This document shows positions 44,235 through 52,569 of a stretch of 64,000 bases of DNA, piece after piece. The DNA is from Akkermansiaceae bacterium (lineage in GTDB: Bacteria; Verrucomicrobiota; Verrucomicrobiia; Verrucomicrobiales; Akkermansiaceae): assembly GCA_017798145.1 (NCBI GenBank), contig CP059069.1:2155226-2219225 (forward strand). Direction: 5' to 3'. The position numbers were made by a program, and so were the translations under genes. The notes under the pieces are model-generated. The model was not told the origin of the DNA. It searched no databases and saw only the letters and a list, made by a program, of their open reading frames with translations. Position 1 is the stretch's first letter; each line of letters begins with the position of its first letter.

Positions 44235-44324
44235 AGCGAACGTCAAAGGAAAGGCGGCGCCGCGATGAAACGTCCAACTTCATCAGACGGCTTCCTCGGC
44301 GTCGCCTTCTCCGCCTTGTTAGGC
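44235..44324 (-). repeat. attC 16
   Basis: Arms AGCGAAC (pairs with attC 15) and GTTAGGC; interior CGCCGCGATGAAACGTCC is a variant. Confidence 0.87.
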
Positions 44325-44346
44325 TTCTTATTTTTGGGTGCGCGTG

Positions 44347-44625
44347 TCATTCGGGGAACGTGGAGTCAATGTCTGCATCCACATCGAGAGCGCGTGGAGG
44401 TCGATCATCAACCAGTGCCGCAATCTGAGGATTCATCGCCTCAAGGTGCTCGTAAAACTCCTGCAAAGAGTCCACTTGGATTTGGGCTGCGTCGATACCG
44501 TCAAGTCGCCGATCAACTACACGCAGCTCCTCGACTACCGCATGTAAAGATGCGACCTGCCCATGAAGTCTTGCAACTTCGCGAGCAAGCCAAAGTGTCA
44601 GCACGGCTAAATCATTCGCGTTCAT
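44347..44625 (-). CDS. Coiled-coil protein (cassette 16)
   Basis: A 92-residue, mostly helical protein with heptad-like leucines (LREVARLHGQVASLHAVV-type: ARLHGQVASLHAVVEELRVV) and an acidic tail (DVDADIDSTFPE). No signal peptide. Possibly a small dimeric regulator or antitoxin-like protein; no family recognised. Confidence 0.6.
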   Translation of the reverse strand: MNANDLAVLTLWLAREVARLHGQVASLHAVVEELRVVDRRLDGIDAAQIQVDSLQEFYEHLEAMNPQIAALVDDRPPRALDVDADIDSTFPE

Positions 44626-44644
44626 GTGGAGATATTCATTCTTC

Positions 44645-44733
44645 GCCTAACGTCTAAGGAATGGCGGCGCCGGTGTAAACTCCCAATTTAATCAGACGGC
44701 TTCCTCGGCGTCGCCATCTCCGCCTTGTTGTGC
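44645..44733 (-). repeat. attC 17
   Basis: Arms GCCTAAC (pairs with attC 16) and GTTGTGC. Confidence 0.9.
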
Positions 44734-45322
44734 TTCTTTTTGTTTGATTCTGACGGCTCAGGATCACCCTCTCGGATTACGAACTGGAAATCATCCGCAG
44801 TGGCTGAACCACCACCGAAAGCGCTCACATGGACTACAGCTAAAGGGTATCCGTGGGATCGGTAGTATGCTTCGATACGTGATGCACTATCCGTGAGTAG
44901 TTCGGGTGTTGGAGGCTCTGCATTCTTGCCGCGTCTGATCTCAATCTTCTTCGCGAGATTCTGATCGGAGAACGCCGCATTGCCTACGAATAAGACCTAC
45001 TCCATGGTAGGCCTCGTCGTGACCTCGAAGATCAAACCGACTTTGTCGCCCTTAGGTTCGGCCAGCACTCGAATGTCGTCCACGTAACCGCTCTCGAATA
45101 GAGCCCGGATATCAATATCCACAGCATGAGCTGTGTAGGTGTCTCCAGTTGCAGATCGAATAATAGACTTGAGCTTGTTCTCATCGATAAACTTCTCTCC
45201 GACGAGATCAATCGCGACAGTCTCGATGACCTTCCCTCGGGAGTCCAAGTCTGTTCTTGGTGATCGCACGAGACCAAGCCGAGCATTGAGATCATAATAA
45301 AGATTGCGAAACGACTCTTCAT
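44688..45322 (-). pseudogene. POTRA-domain (BamA-like) lipoprotein, disrupted (cassette 17)
   Basis: Starts MKSRFAIFIMISMLGLVSC (lipobox). After a frameshift the sequence reads ENKLKSIIRSATGDTYTAHA, DIDIRALFESGYVDDIRVLA and VGLIFEVTTRP, a POTRA domain; an in-frame TAG (44999-45001) follows, then VLFVGNAAFSDQNLAKKIEI and ASRIEAYYRSHGYPLAVVHV, a second POTRA. The tail enters attC 17 (HNKAEMATPRKPSD). POTRA domains belong to BamA-type outer-membrane assembly proteins; this one has no barrel. Confidence 0.65.
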
Positions 45323-45327
45323 TTCTT

Positions 45328-45416
45328 GCACAACGTCTAAGGAATGGCGGCGGCGGGGTCAACTTCCAATATCATCAGACGGCTTCCTCGCCGTCGCCAT
45401 CTCCGACTTGTTCAGC
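45328..45416 (-). repeat. attC 18
   Basis: Arms GCACAAC (pairs with attC 17) and GTTCAGC; GGCGGCGG/CTCGCCGTC variant as in attC 12. Confidence 0.9.
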
Positions 45417-45599
45417 ATCTTTTCGTCTCCGCATGATCCCAGGACTCCCGAACTCGTGGGAATACGCAAGCCGAGCAATCGAATCACGAACGGCTTTCGC
45501 TTACAGGAATTCATTCGCCACGTCTGGAACTTCCGAAACCTCGTCGATCCGCCGCCACGGAGCATTATCTTCCCTCTGCGATCCAAGGATTCTTTCTTG
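45417..45599 (-). repeat. Six-copy mini-cassette, copy B
   Basis: Close to copy A; reads MLRGGGSTRFRKFQTWRMNS... in the same frame through attC 18. Differs at scattered positions. Confidence 0.7.
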
Positions 45600-45688
45600 G
45601 CTGAACGTCTAAGGAATGGCGGCGCCGGTGTAAACTCCCAATTTAATCAGACGGCTTCCTCGGCGTCGCCATCTCCGCCTTGTTAGCC
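45600..45688 (-). repeat. attC 19
   Basis: Arms GCTGAAC (pairs with attC 18) and GTTAGCC. Confidence 0.9.
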
Positions 45689-45732
45689 ATTGTCCGTTTT
45701 GGTGATACGGACGGTTCGTAGGGGTAACTCCG

Positions 45733-46108
45733 TCATCCCTCCTTCTTCGTGAACAGGTCAAACTTGGCCGAACCAATCAGATCCTTCTGGAGAGCGAAAT
45801 AGTAGTGAATCTTGCCATTCTTCTCTCTGCCAGAAATAGCCCAAGAAGCTATGAGCCTTCCCTTGTCGTCCCAGGCAGCTAGGTTCACCCCCAGATCCGG
45901 TTCTAGAAATCCCTTTGCCACAATCAGTTCGCCGGAAATTGCACCGGCGTTGAACTTGTCTTCCTTAAGTAGGCATCGGACGGCCTCATTGTCGGTCTTG
46001 CCGGTTCGACTATTCGCGTCACCCTTGATCTGTGGAAATGCGATCGACAGCCCAAACGCTTGAAAGGAAAAATGCGAAGAGAATTAGAGTTGCGAATACA
46101 GTTCTCAT
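45733..46108 (-). pseudogene. Exported protein, frameshifted (cassette 19)
   Basis: Signal peptide MRTVFATLILFAFFLSS, then a shift near GTTTGGGCTGTC; the other frame reads DANSRTGKTDNEAVRCLLKE and AWDDKGRLIASWAISGREKN, ending KKEG at 45733. The second part looks like a complete small periplasmic domain. Confidence 0.6.
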
Positions 46109-46113
46109 TTTTT

Positions 46114-46202
46114 GGCTAACGTCTAAGGAATGGCGGCGCCGGTGTAAACTCCCAATTTAATCAGACGGCTTCCTCGGCGTCGCCATCTCCGCCTTGTTCG
46201 AC
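46114..46202 (-). repeat. attC 20
   Basis: Arms GGCTAAC (pairs with attC 19) and GTTCGAC. Confidence 0.9.
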
Positions 46203-46351
46203 TTCTTTATTGGTTTGATTGTCTTAAGTATTGAAAATGGAAAGTTCGTGTCAGAAGGTAGCGACTTAGCATCACCTACTAAGAGCCCGTAAACGAAGAA
46301 ATCGCCAAAATTTATTGAAACTGTGTAAGACACAATATCAGATCCCATCAC
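46157..46351 (-). CDS. Hypothetical protein (cassette 20, second frame; duplicated at 50119)
   Basis: A 64-residue frame with DIVSYTVSINFGDFFVYGLLVG, ending NKAEMATPRKPSD in attC 20. The frame stays open upstream of its ATG (ILSRHEGKVMGSDIV), so it may be the 3' part of the preceding gene after a frameshift near 46385 rather than a separate gene. Confidence 0.45.
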   Translation of the reverse strand: MMGSDIVSYTVSINFGDFFVYGLLVGDAKSLPSDTNFPFSILKTIKPIKKSNKAEMATPRKPSD

Positions 46352-46367
46352 TTTTCCTTCGTGTCTG

Positions 46368-46721
46368 CTAAGTATACAAAACGGATGCTTGCGATAATTT
46401 TTTGTCTTTGTGGCTGACCATCTCCGTCCTCCCTGACCACTTTAGCGAAGCGAAATCGCCTCTCAAACGTGTCTTCCAAAACTTCTCCCAGCCATCTTCA
46501 ACGGCTGGATACTTCATTGCGGTGAAAACGACATCGCCTGATGCGCTCTCTATCTGATAGAGCTCATCGCCTCCGGTCTTCTTCCAGCCATCTGGAACTG
46601 TGATTGTGTAGCTCTCGAATAACGACAATTCGACGGACTTCGATTCACTATCCTCAGAATTGGAGATCCCAGTTCCCAGAAAGGTCACTAAACATGAGGC
46701 GATTAGTCTAAGTCTTTTCAT
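46368..46721 (-). CDS. Exported protein (cassette 20, first frame; duplicated at 50330)
   Basis: A 117-residue protein with a signal peptide (LIASCLVTFLGTGISNS) and a domain with LFESYTITVPDGWKKTGGDE and VVFTAMKYPAVEDGWEKFWK, similar in style to short secreted domains such as PsbP/DUF1795-like folds. It starts 7 bases from attC 21. The whole cassette is repeated 3962 bases to the right. Confidence 0.6.
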   Translation of the reverse strand: MKRLRLIASCLVTFLGTGISNSEDSESKSVELSLFESYTITVPDGWKKTGGDELYQIESASGDVVFTAMKYPAVEDGWEKFWKTRLRGDFASLKWSGRTEMVSHKDKKLSQASVLYT

Positions 46722-46727
46722 TTTCCT

Positions 46728-46816
46728 GTCGAACGTCTAAGGAATGGCGGCGCCGGTGTAAACTCCCAATTTAATCAGACGGCTTCCTCGGCGTCGCCAT
46801 CTCCGCCTTGTTCGCC
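46728..46816 (-). repeat. attC 21
   Basis: Arms GTCGAAC (pairs with attC 20) and GTTCGCC. Confidence 0.9.
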
Positions 46817-47100
46817 TTGTTGTTGTCTTTGCTGGATAGTTCTAAAATGCCCGAAACAATGTCTTTGATCGAAAAGTATCGGTGAGCAAAATCAGCTCGA
46901 AAAAATTCGACGATGTCGGCATCGTCCACACGATCAGGCAACCTTCGGACAATTCGGAAAACTCGTAAGCCTTGGAACACGAGACAAGCAATGAGAAACG
47001 CTAAACCTCCACCGATCCGATTGCTGATCCCAAGGCCGCCATTAAAGATGAAGGCAAAACCGAACAGCACGATCAGAACCAGTATCCACCAGTTGATCAT
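46771..47100 (-). CDS. Membrane protein (cassette 21)
   Basis: A 109-residue protein with two helices (WWILVLIVLFGFAFIFNGGLG; GGGLAFLIACLVFQGLRVF) and a soluble C-terminus (DADIVEFFRADFAHRYFS) ending in the attC-encoded tail. The ATG at 47100 is chosen because it starts at the first helix. It lies 77 bases from attC 22, longer than usual. Confidence 0.6.
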   Translation of the reverse strand: MINWWILVLIVLFGFAFIFNGGLGISNRIGGGLAFLIACLVFQGLRVFRIVRRLPDRVDDADIVEFFRADFAHRYFSIKDIVSGILELSSKDNNKANKAEMATPRKPSD

Positions 47101-47176
47101 GCAAAGAATAGTCTTTGGTGCGAATTTGATCACGTATCGATTGATGTGTGTGCTCGAATCAATGAGGAAGTTCTTT

Positions 47177-47265
47177 GGCGAACGTCTAAGGAATGGCGGC
47201 GCCGGGGTCAACTTCCAAAATAATCAGACGGCTTCCTCGGCGTCGCCATCTCCGCCTTGTTCTGC
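47177..47265 (-). repeat. attC 22
   Basis: Arms GGCGAAC (pairs with attC 21) and GTTCTGC. Confidence 0.9.
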
Positions 47266-47607
47266 CTCTTTATTTTGCATCGGTGTGAGGATCAGTAGAG
47301 CCATAAACGCAAGCATGTGGGCAGCGAAGAATGGCTCTATATGCTGCCTGAACCCACCGACCGAAGCCATGACAGTATAAACCAAAATTCCTATCGCCGC
47401 TGCAATAAGGATACTCGAATGCGAAGACCCCATCAGCAGCCCGCCTACGAGTGCAATAGCCAATGCGAGACCCGCGACAAGCGCTAGAGAAGTCCACGGT
47501 TCACGCCCCTTGCTGATTGATGTGATCGGTAACGAGAGATAGCCACCGCCGATGATACCAAGAAGCGGTATTATCAGGATCAAAGCTGGATCGAATTTCT
47601 TTTCCAT
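47224..47607 (-). CDS. Membrane protein (cassette 22)
   Basis: A 127-residue protein with four hydrophobic helices (ILIIPLLGIIGGGYLSL; LALVAGLALAIALVGGLLMG; ILIAAAIGILVYTVMASVGG; FAAHMLAFMALLILTP). Ends EQGGDGDAEEAV from attC 22. The IS copy 2 left end lies 26 bases upstream of the start. Confidence 0.65.
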   Translation of the reverse strand: MEKKFDPALILIIPLLGIIGGGYLSLPITSISKGREPWTSLALVAGLALAIALVGGLLMGSSHSSILIAAAIGILVYTVMASVGGFRQHIEPFFAAHMLAFMALLILTPMQNKEAEQGGDGDAEEAV

Positions 47608-47758
47608 AATTCCGGCTCTTCTTTCTTTGCAGAGACCCTATGGCTGCCCGTTGAGCACGGCGCAGCATTTCAGATCCATTCTTTATTGGTTTGAAAGGTG
47701 GCGTGTCCGGTTCAATCCGTGGGCTATCCCGAATGAACGGGACCTATCCAACATTCAT

Positions 47759-48961
47759 ATGAACAAACAAATGAAAACGAACACGGACACGCCACGCGCA
47801 CTCTACCTCGGACTCGACGTCCATAAAGAAAAAACATCCATCGCCATCCTCGAAGCGGAGCGCGACGCGGAGCCACGCCCCTACGGCGAGATCGGCACCA
47901 CCCAGCACGCCCTCGAACGCGCCGTCCGCAGGATCGCCAAAAGCAACGGGCGCAAACTCTCCGACCTCCACGTCTGCTACGAGGCGAGCGGATGCGGGTT
48001 CTGGATCGCCCGGCGGCTTTTGCAAATGGGCGTCCGCTGTGAGGTCATCGCCCCTTCCCTCATCCCCACCAAGTCCGGCGACCGGGTCAAGACCGACAAG
48101 CGCGACGCCATGAAGCTCGCCAAAAACCTCCGCTCCAACGACCTCGTCCCGGTCAACATCCCCGACAGCGTCGACGAGGCCGTCCGCGACCTGTGCCGCG
48201 GCCGCACCGATGCCGTCGACGACCTCCGGCGCGCCAGGGCCAGGCTCCTCGCCCTGCTCCGCCGCCTCGGCTACAAGTACGACGGCAAGACCCACTGGAG
48301 CCAGGCGCACATGAACTATCTCCGCGGCCTCAGGATGCCCGACAGCGCCCACCACATCGTCCTCGAGGACAACCTCACCCTCATCGACTTCCATGAAAAG
48401 CGCGTCGAACGCATCGAGGCGGAAATGCTCAACCTCCTCGGCGGCTGGCAGCGCAAACCCCTCGTCGACGCACTCATGGCCTTCAAGGGCTTCAAGCTCG
48501 TCGCCGCCATGGTCACCGTCTCGGAGATCGGCACGTTCAGCCGTTTCGAACATCCCAAGAAGCTCATGGCATTCCTCGGGCTCGTGCCTTCGGAAAACTC
48601 CAGCGGGGGCAAACAGAGGCAGGGAGGCATCACCAAATGCGGCAACCCCCACGCCCGCTGGCTGCTCATCGAACAGGCCACCCACTACCGCTTCCCTCCC
48701 AAGATAAGCGAACAGCTCTCGCGCCGACAGAGCGGGCAGGCGCGCTGGATCCTCGAGCTTTCATGGAGCACCCAGCTGCGGCTCAGCACCCGCTTCATGT
48801 CGCTGGCCAGGCGCAGGCTGCACCACAACAAGATCAAGGTCTCCGTCGCCCGCGAGCTCTGCGCCTTCATCTGGGAGCTGGGCACCAGGATCGAATCCAA
48901 AACCCCCATCAGGAAAACGTCCGAACCCTCCGCCATGCCCGCCCGCCGCAGGAACCGATAA
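47759..48961 (+). CDS. IS110/IS1111-family DEDD transposase, copy 2
   Basis: A 400-residue protein nearly identical to copy 1 with all DEDD and serine motifs intact. Substitutions include YLGLDV for YIGLDV near residue 18, and PYGEIGTTQ for LYGEINTTQ. The frame is open with no indels. Confidence 0.93.
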   Translation: MNKQMKTNTDTPRALYLGLDVHKEKTSIAILEAERDAEPRPYGEIGTTQHALERAVRRIAKSNGRKLSDLHVCYEASGCGFWIARRLLQMGVRCEVIAPSLIPTKSGDRVKTDKRDAMKLAKNLRSNDLVPVNIPDSVDEAVRDLCRGRTDAVDDLRRARARLLALLRRLGYKYDGKTHWSQAHMNYLRGLRMPDSAHHIVLEDNLTLIDFHEKRVERIEAEMLNLLGGWQRKPLVDALMAFKGFKLVAAMVTVSEIGTFSRFEHPKKLMAFLGLVPSENSSGGKQRQGGITKCGNPHARWLLIEQATHYRFPPKISEQLSRRQSGQARWILELSWSTQLRLSTRFMSLARRRLHHNKIKVSVARELCAFIWELGTRIESKTPIRKTSEPSAMPARRRNR

Positions 48962-49075
48962 CCGCACCACTCCACCTTCCCTTTTTCAAATCCCCCGGCG
49001 TCCCTTGGGGGGGATTTGAAAAATGAAAGCTTCCGTCACCAGGGACATAAGAAGCCGCATAAGAAAGAGACATAT

Positions 49076-49315
49076 ACCGGTCATCTGCGTTGCAGACCGG
49101 GATGGGAAGCGCCAGCCGGCCCAATCCTCGATAGACGTTCTGGGTTAGTTCAGCATCGCTGAATGAGCACCCGTGCAGAGACTGAAACAAGGGCCACAAA
49201 CGTGAATAAAGAAACTGTTGGAAAGGCTCCGAAAGGGGCAGCCCACGAATAGCAGCATACCAAGCACTAGGCGAACCTGCTGATCACAACTGGATCAAAC
49301 AACGCCATTCCCATC
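49076..49315 (+). ncRNA. Candidate bridge RNA region, IS copy 2
   Basis: Equivalent of 39061-39300. The variable hairpin (49148-49164) reads GTTCAGC-ATC-GCTGAAT: relative to copy 1 two base pairs changed on both sides (C-G to U-A and G-C to A-U) and one G-C became G-U, so the stem is preserved. The 49226-49239 hairpin has GGGGC for GGAGC, a U-G wobble. TAGACGTTCTG is conserved at 49132-49142. Confidence 0.6.
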
Positions 49316-49410
49316 CCGGCCTACAGCACAGAGAAACCGGAAGAAACCTCATCAGATACCATCGATGACATAGAGAAACTTTTGCCCATTGACAAACAGG
49401 CAGCCATAGC

Positions 49411-49496
49411 AACGTCTAAGGAATGGCGGCGCCGGTGGAAAGCCCCAAAATTAATCAGACGGCTTCCTCGGCGTCGCCATCTCCGCCTTGTTCAGC
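49411..49496 (-). repeat. attC 23 (core interrupted by IS copy 2)
   Basis: Right arm GTTCAGC; left arm reduced to AAC at the IS junction. Interior variant GTGGAAAGCCCC. Confidence 0.85.
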
Positions 49497-49681
49497 ATCA
49501 TTTTTTTGCCTCCGCATAATCCCGACGCTCCCGCAGAAATGTCTTCACGCAAGCCGAGAAATCGAATCATGAAACGCTTTCGCTTACAGGAATTATTCGC
49601 CACGTCTGGGACTTCCGAAACAACGTCGATCCGCCGCCACGGAGCATTATCTTTCCTCTGCGATCCAAGGATTCTTTTTTG
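49497..49681 (-). repeat. Six-copy mini-cassette, copy C
   Basis: The most diverged copy: substitutions and indels around 49500-49620 break the longer basic frame seen in copies A, B and E. Confidence 0.65.
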
Positions 49682-49769
49682 GCTGAACGTCATAGGAATG
49701 GCGCGCCGGGGTGGAGTCCAAAATTGATTAGATGGCTTCCTCGGCGTCGCCATCTCCGGCTTGTTCTGC
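49682..49769 (-). repeat. attC 24
   Basis: Arms GCTGAAC (pairs with attC 23) and GTTCTGC; CATAGGAATGGCGCGCC variant. Confidence 0.87.
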
Positions 49770-49778
49770 ATCTTGATT

Positions 49779-50053
49779 CTACAATGGTTTGCCGAGGTAT
49801 CCATAAATTGCTGCTCTGACAAACACGAGAACCACCCAACTCAAAAATCATGATGCCTCCAATCGCCATGAACTCTCCCATCGGAAGCAATCCCTTCATT
49901 CGTGTAACTAGCATCGGAATACCGACAGAGAAAAAAATGCCGCGAAGAACAGTAAGTTGCCGAATTCCCCTCAAGGCTAGCTGCGATAATCATCACGACT
50001 GGCATGATTGCCGCAATGATCACTAATCGAGGGTGCTTTCTGATTATGGCCAT
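49779..50053 (-). pseudogene. Membrane protein, multiply frameshifted (cassette 24)
   Basis: Three frames carry successive pieces: MAIIRKHPRLVIIAAIMPVVMIIAAS, then RGIFFSVGIPMLVTRMKGLL and EFMAIGGIMIFE, then WVVLVFVRAAIYGYLGKPL ending at 49779. Together they give a small protein with three helices, so at least two indels have broken it. Confidence 0.55.
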
Positions 50054-50075
50054 CTGTATTAGTCTTCAATTCTTA

Positions 50076-50164
50076 GCAGAACGTCTAAGGAATGGCGGCG
50101 CCGGTGTAAACTCCCAATTTAATCAGACGGCTTCCTCGGCGTCGCCATCTCCGCCTTGTTCGAC
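50076..50164 (-). repeat. attC 25
   Basis: Arms GCAGAAC (pairs with attC 24) and GTTCGAC; interior identical to attC 20. Confidence 0.9.
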
Positions 50165-50313
50165 TTCTTTATTGGTTTGATTGTCTTAAGTATTGAAAAT
50201 GGAAAGTTCGTGTCAGAAGGTAGCGACTTAGCATCACCTACTAAGAGCCCGTAAACGAAGAAATCGCCAAAATTTATTGAAACTGTGTAAGACACAATAT
50301 CAGATCCCATCAC
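50119..50313 (-). CDS. Hypothetical protein (cassette 25, second frame; copy of 46157)
   Basis: Same 64-residue translation as 46157-46351. Because both copies share the same frame break with the first gene, that break is older than the duplication. Confidence 0.45.
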   Translation of the reverse strand: MMGSDIVSYTVSINFGDFFVYGLLVGDAKSLPSDTNFPFSILKTIKPIKKSNKAEMATPRKPSD

Positions 50314-50329
50314 TTTTCCTTCGTGTCTG

Positions 50330-50683
50330 CTAAGTATACAAAACGGATGCTTGCGATAATTTTTTGTCTTTGTGGCTGACCATCTCCGTCCTCCCTGACC
50401 ACTTTAGCGAAGCGAAATCGCCTCTCAAACGTGTCTTCCAAAACTTCTCCCAGCCATCTTCAACGGCTGGATACTTCATTGCGGTGAAAACGACATCGCC
50501 TGATGCGCTCTCTATCTGATAGAGCTCATCGCCTCCGGTCTTCTTCCAGCCATCTGGAACTGTGATTGTGTAGCTCTCGAATAACGACAATTCGACGGAC
50601 TTCGATTCACTATCCTCAGAATTGGAGATCCCAGTTCCCAGAAAGGTCACTAAACATGAGGCGATTAGTCTAAGTCTTTTCAT
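50330..50683 (-). CDS. Exported protein (cassette 25, first frame; copy of 46368)
   Basis: Same 117-residue translation as 46368-46721, including the signal peptide. Four other cassettes and IS copy 2 separate the two. Confidence 0.6.
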   Translation of the reverse strand: MKRLRLIASCLVTFLGTGISNSEDSESKSVELSLFESYTITVPDGWKKTGGDELYQIESASGDVVFTAMKYPAVEDGWEKFWKTRLRGDFASLKWSGRTEMVSHKDKKLSQASVLYT

Positions 50684-50689
50684 TTTCCT

Positions 50690-50778
50690 GTCGAACGTCT
50701 AAGGAATGGCGGCGCCGGGGTCAACTTCCAAAATGATCAGACGGCTTCCTCGGCGTCGCCATCTCCGCCTTGTTCGCT
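50690..50778 (-). repeat. attC 26
   Basis: Arms GTCGAAC (pairs with attC 25) and GTTCGCT. The interior differs from attC 21 (GGGGTCAACTTCC instead of GTGTAAACTCCC), so the duplicated unit ends at the core. Confidence 0.9.
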
Positions 50779-50794
50779 TTTGTTATTTGGTTGG

Positions 50795-51268
50795 TTAGTA
50801 GTCACCTTTGCCGTCTGGATATCTCGATTGTTCGGCTCCAAGACCTCCACGCGATTTGATCAACTTGCTAATCTTCGCTGAGTCGTAGCGTAAGGTCTCA
50901 TGCAACTTGTAGTCGTAGGCAGATGTAAATGAGGTATCATCCTTCACGACCACTACACTTCCATCCGAACTCCAGAATACGCGAGAGTCAGACCCCTCTG
51001 AGAATAGAACCGACTCGAGAGAAACTGGTTTAGTGAACGTATGCGGCCAATCCGACGCACACAAAACAAAGGAAAGATCTCCGAAACTACGATTCTCAAT
51101 GAACGCTCGATTTGAGGATCCAGATGATCCGACCACTTGAGTCCTGCCCGGCGGGTAGAATCTCGATCGCACTACTAAGAGCAAAACAACAACGACGAGT
51201 ATCGCGAAGGTAAATAAGATGCGAATCAGGATTCGTGCGAACTTTGACTTGGCTTTGGGCGCTGACAT
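50795..51268 (-). CDS. Membrane-anchored protein (cassette 26)
   Basis: A 157-residue protein with a basic N-terminus (MSAPKAKSKFARILIRI) and one strong helix (LFTFAILVVVVLLLVVRS), then a ~120-residue external domain: SSNRAFIENRSFGDLSFVLC, WSSDGSVVVVKDDTSFTSAYDY. Likely a single-pass membrane protein. It stops before its attC, without an attC-encoded tail. Confidence 0.65.
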   Translation of the reverse strand: MSAPKAKSKFARILIRILFTFAILVVVVLLLVVRSRFYPPGRTQVVGSSGSSNRAFIENRSFGDLSFVLCASDWPHTFTKPVSLESVLFSEGSDSRVFWSSDGSVVVVKDDTSFTSAYDYKLHETLRYDSAKISKLIKSRGGLGAEQSRYPDGKGDY

Positions 51269-51284
51269 ATCGTCTCTTTTTCTT

Positions 51285-51369
51285 AGCGAACGTCGAGGCT
51301 AGGCACGCCGCGAAAGACTCCGACTAAATCACAGGGCGGGACGGCGTTGCCTACGCCGTCTTGTTAGCC
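51285..51369 (-). repeat. attC 27 (divergent)
   Basis: Arms AGCGAAC (pairs with attC 26) and GTTAGCC; interior CGAGGCTAGGCACGCCGC.../GACGGCGTTGCCTACGCCGTC, unlike the array consensus. It belongs to an antisense cassette. Confidence 0.8.
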
Positions 51370-51392
51370 CTCTTTTGAACAACCAAACGACT

Positions 51393-51920
51393 ATGCAAAC
51401 ACTAAAAACAATCGGGCAAGAAGCCCACGAAATCAACGCTAGCAACGGGTGGGACACCTTCCGCCCCGAAGACTGGAATGCTGAAGTCTCCGACGCAGAT
51501 AAAATCGCCGCGTGGGACTTCCCCGCCGCTCATCTGGTGACAGGGAATGAAAGCCAAGATGGATCTTGGATGCCCGACTACTGGCGCGTGTTCGCCTCTC
51601 GGAAGAGCGACGGTGAGGTTGTGTCGGGATATGGAAAAAGCCCCGATGAGGCAATGGCCGCCGCACATATCAGAGTCCTAAAGGAAAGTGAAACGCTCAA
51701 GCTCTGCACCCACATGGCGCTCGTTCATTCGGAAGTGAGTGAGGCGACTGAGGCGATCCGTCACCGCGACCGCGCAAACTTCGATGAAGAGTTGGCGGAT
51801 GTGGTGATCCGCGTCGCGTCGATTGCTCACGGACTCGGCACCGACCTGGATGCCGCGATCCGTGCGAAGCTGAAAATCAACAAAACACGCGGACTCCACC
51901 ATGGCGGCAAATCTGTCTGA
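51393..51920 (+). CDS. MazG-like nucleotide pyrophosphohydrolase (antisense cassette 27)
   Basis: A 175-residue cytoplasmic protein. The N-terminal half has GWDTFRPEDWN and a domain with YWRVFASRKSDGEVVSGYGK; the C-terminal half carries the all-alpha NTP-PPase pattern HSEVSEATEAIR (ExxE) and FDEELADVVIRVASIAH (ExxxD), then KINKTRGLHHGGK. Such enzymes hydrolyse (d)NTPs to monophosphates and pyrophosphate. The ATG at 51393 is used; a TTG 18 bases upstream is possible. It runs against all neighbours and must have its own promoter. Confidence 0.8.
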   Translation: MQTLKTIGQEAHEINASNGWDTFRPEDWNAEVSDADKIAAWDFPAAHLVTGNESQDGSWMPDYWRVFASRKSDGEVVSGYGKSPDEAMAAAHIRVLKESETLKLCTHMALVHSEVSEATEAIRHRDRANFDEELADVVIRVASIAHGLGTDLDAAIRAKLKINKTRGLHHGGKSV

Positions 51921-52009
51921 GGCTAACGTCTAAGGAATGGCGGCGCCGGGGTCAACTTCCAAAATGATCAGACGGCTTCCTCGGCGTCGCCATCTGCGCC
52001 TTGTTCTGC
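51921..52009 (-). repeat. attC 28
   Basis: Arms GGCTAAC (pairs with attC 27) and GTTCTGC; begins directly after the stop of the antisense gene. Confidence 0.9.
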
Positions 52010-52019
52010 TTCTTCGTTC

Positions 52020-52469
52020 TCACGTCGAAAGCTTGATTGGGGTTCGTGATCCGTAACCGTCGTGCGAGACGATCGTGACCGGAATTATTATAGCTTGGAC
52101 ATCAACCCCATCCCAAACGGTAGTCAACCAATCCGCCGCACAATCCGTCAGAGCATCGTGAACAGAGAAATCCTCATCGAACGGATCCATCAGTGGCATC
52201 GGCGGAACCATCTGTCCGTCTACCATCTTCGTGTCGAACAATAGAGCACAATCCTCTATAGCCTTGTTGATAACGTAAAGATCCGAGCCGTCTAACGTCG
52301 CTCTGACAGTCAGGAAACCTTCGCCGTCCTGATCTACGAATATCGTAAGCTCGATTGCTCTCGCCGCGTTGGGCAAGAGTCCAGGAAGCTTGGTAAGCTG
52401 CGACCGTGCCTGATCGGTATGACCATCGAGAATGGATCGCACTTCATCTGTGTATTCCGACTCAGTCAT
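52020..52469 (-). CDS. Hypothetical protein (cassette 28)
   Basis: A 149-residue soluble acidic protein: TESEYTDEVRSILDGHTDQA helix, then beta strands with DQDGEGFLTVRATLDGSDLY and a helical DALTDCAADWLTTVWDGV followed by AIIIPVTIVSHDGYGS. It resembles uncharacterised DUF6389-type proteins as I remember them; this is unsure. Intact, with start 6 bases from attC 29. Confidence 0.6.
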   Translation of the reverse strand: MTESEYTDEVRSILDGHTDQARSQLTKLPGLLPNAARAIELTIFVDQDGEGFLTVRATLDGSDLYVINKAIEDCALLFDTKMVDGQMVPPMPLMDPFDEDFSVHDALTDCAADWLTTVWDGVDVQAIIIPVTIVSHDGYGSRTPIKLST

Positions 52470-52474
52470 TTCTT

Positions 52475-52563
52475 GCAGAACGTTATAGGAATGGCGGCGC
52501 CGGTGTAAACTCCCAATTTAATCAGACGGCTTCCTCGGCGTCGCCATCTCCGCCTTGTTCGCT
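52475..52563 (-). repeat. attC 29
   Basis: Arms GCAGAAC (pairs with attC 28) and GTTCGCT. Confidence 0.9.
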
Positions 52564-52569
52564 TTTTTA

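Larger units (their letters stand above)
47634..49410 (+). mobile_element. IS1111-attC-type element, copy 2
   Basis: 1777 bp; inverted repeats at 47638-47648 and 49399-49409. The left flank GCAGA pairs with the GTTCTGC arm of attC 22, and the right flank starts AACGTC: the same split of the attC core as copy 1. It differs from copies 1 and 3 by scattered substitutions, so it is not a just-made copy. Confidence 0.9.

Noticed and set aside
44999..45001. Amber readthrough or pyrrolysine in the POTRA cassette
   Set aside because: The same gene also carries a frameshift, and other cassettes are decaying, so a plain nonsense mutation is simpler.
47744..48685. A 313-codon minus-strand frame over IS copy 2 (and its equivalent over copy 3)
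   Set aside because: It is the antisense shadow of the transposase, driven by high GC at third positions, with no family features.
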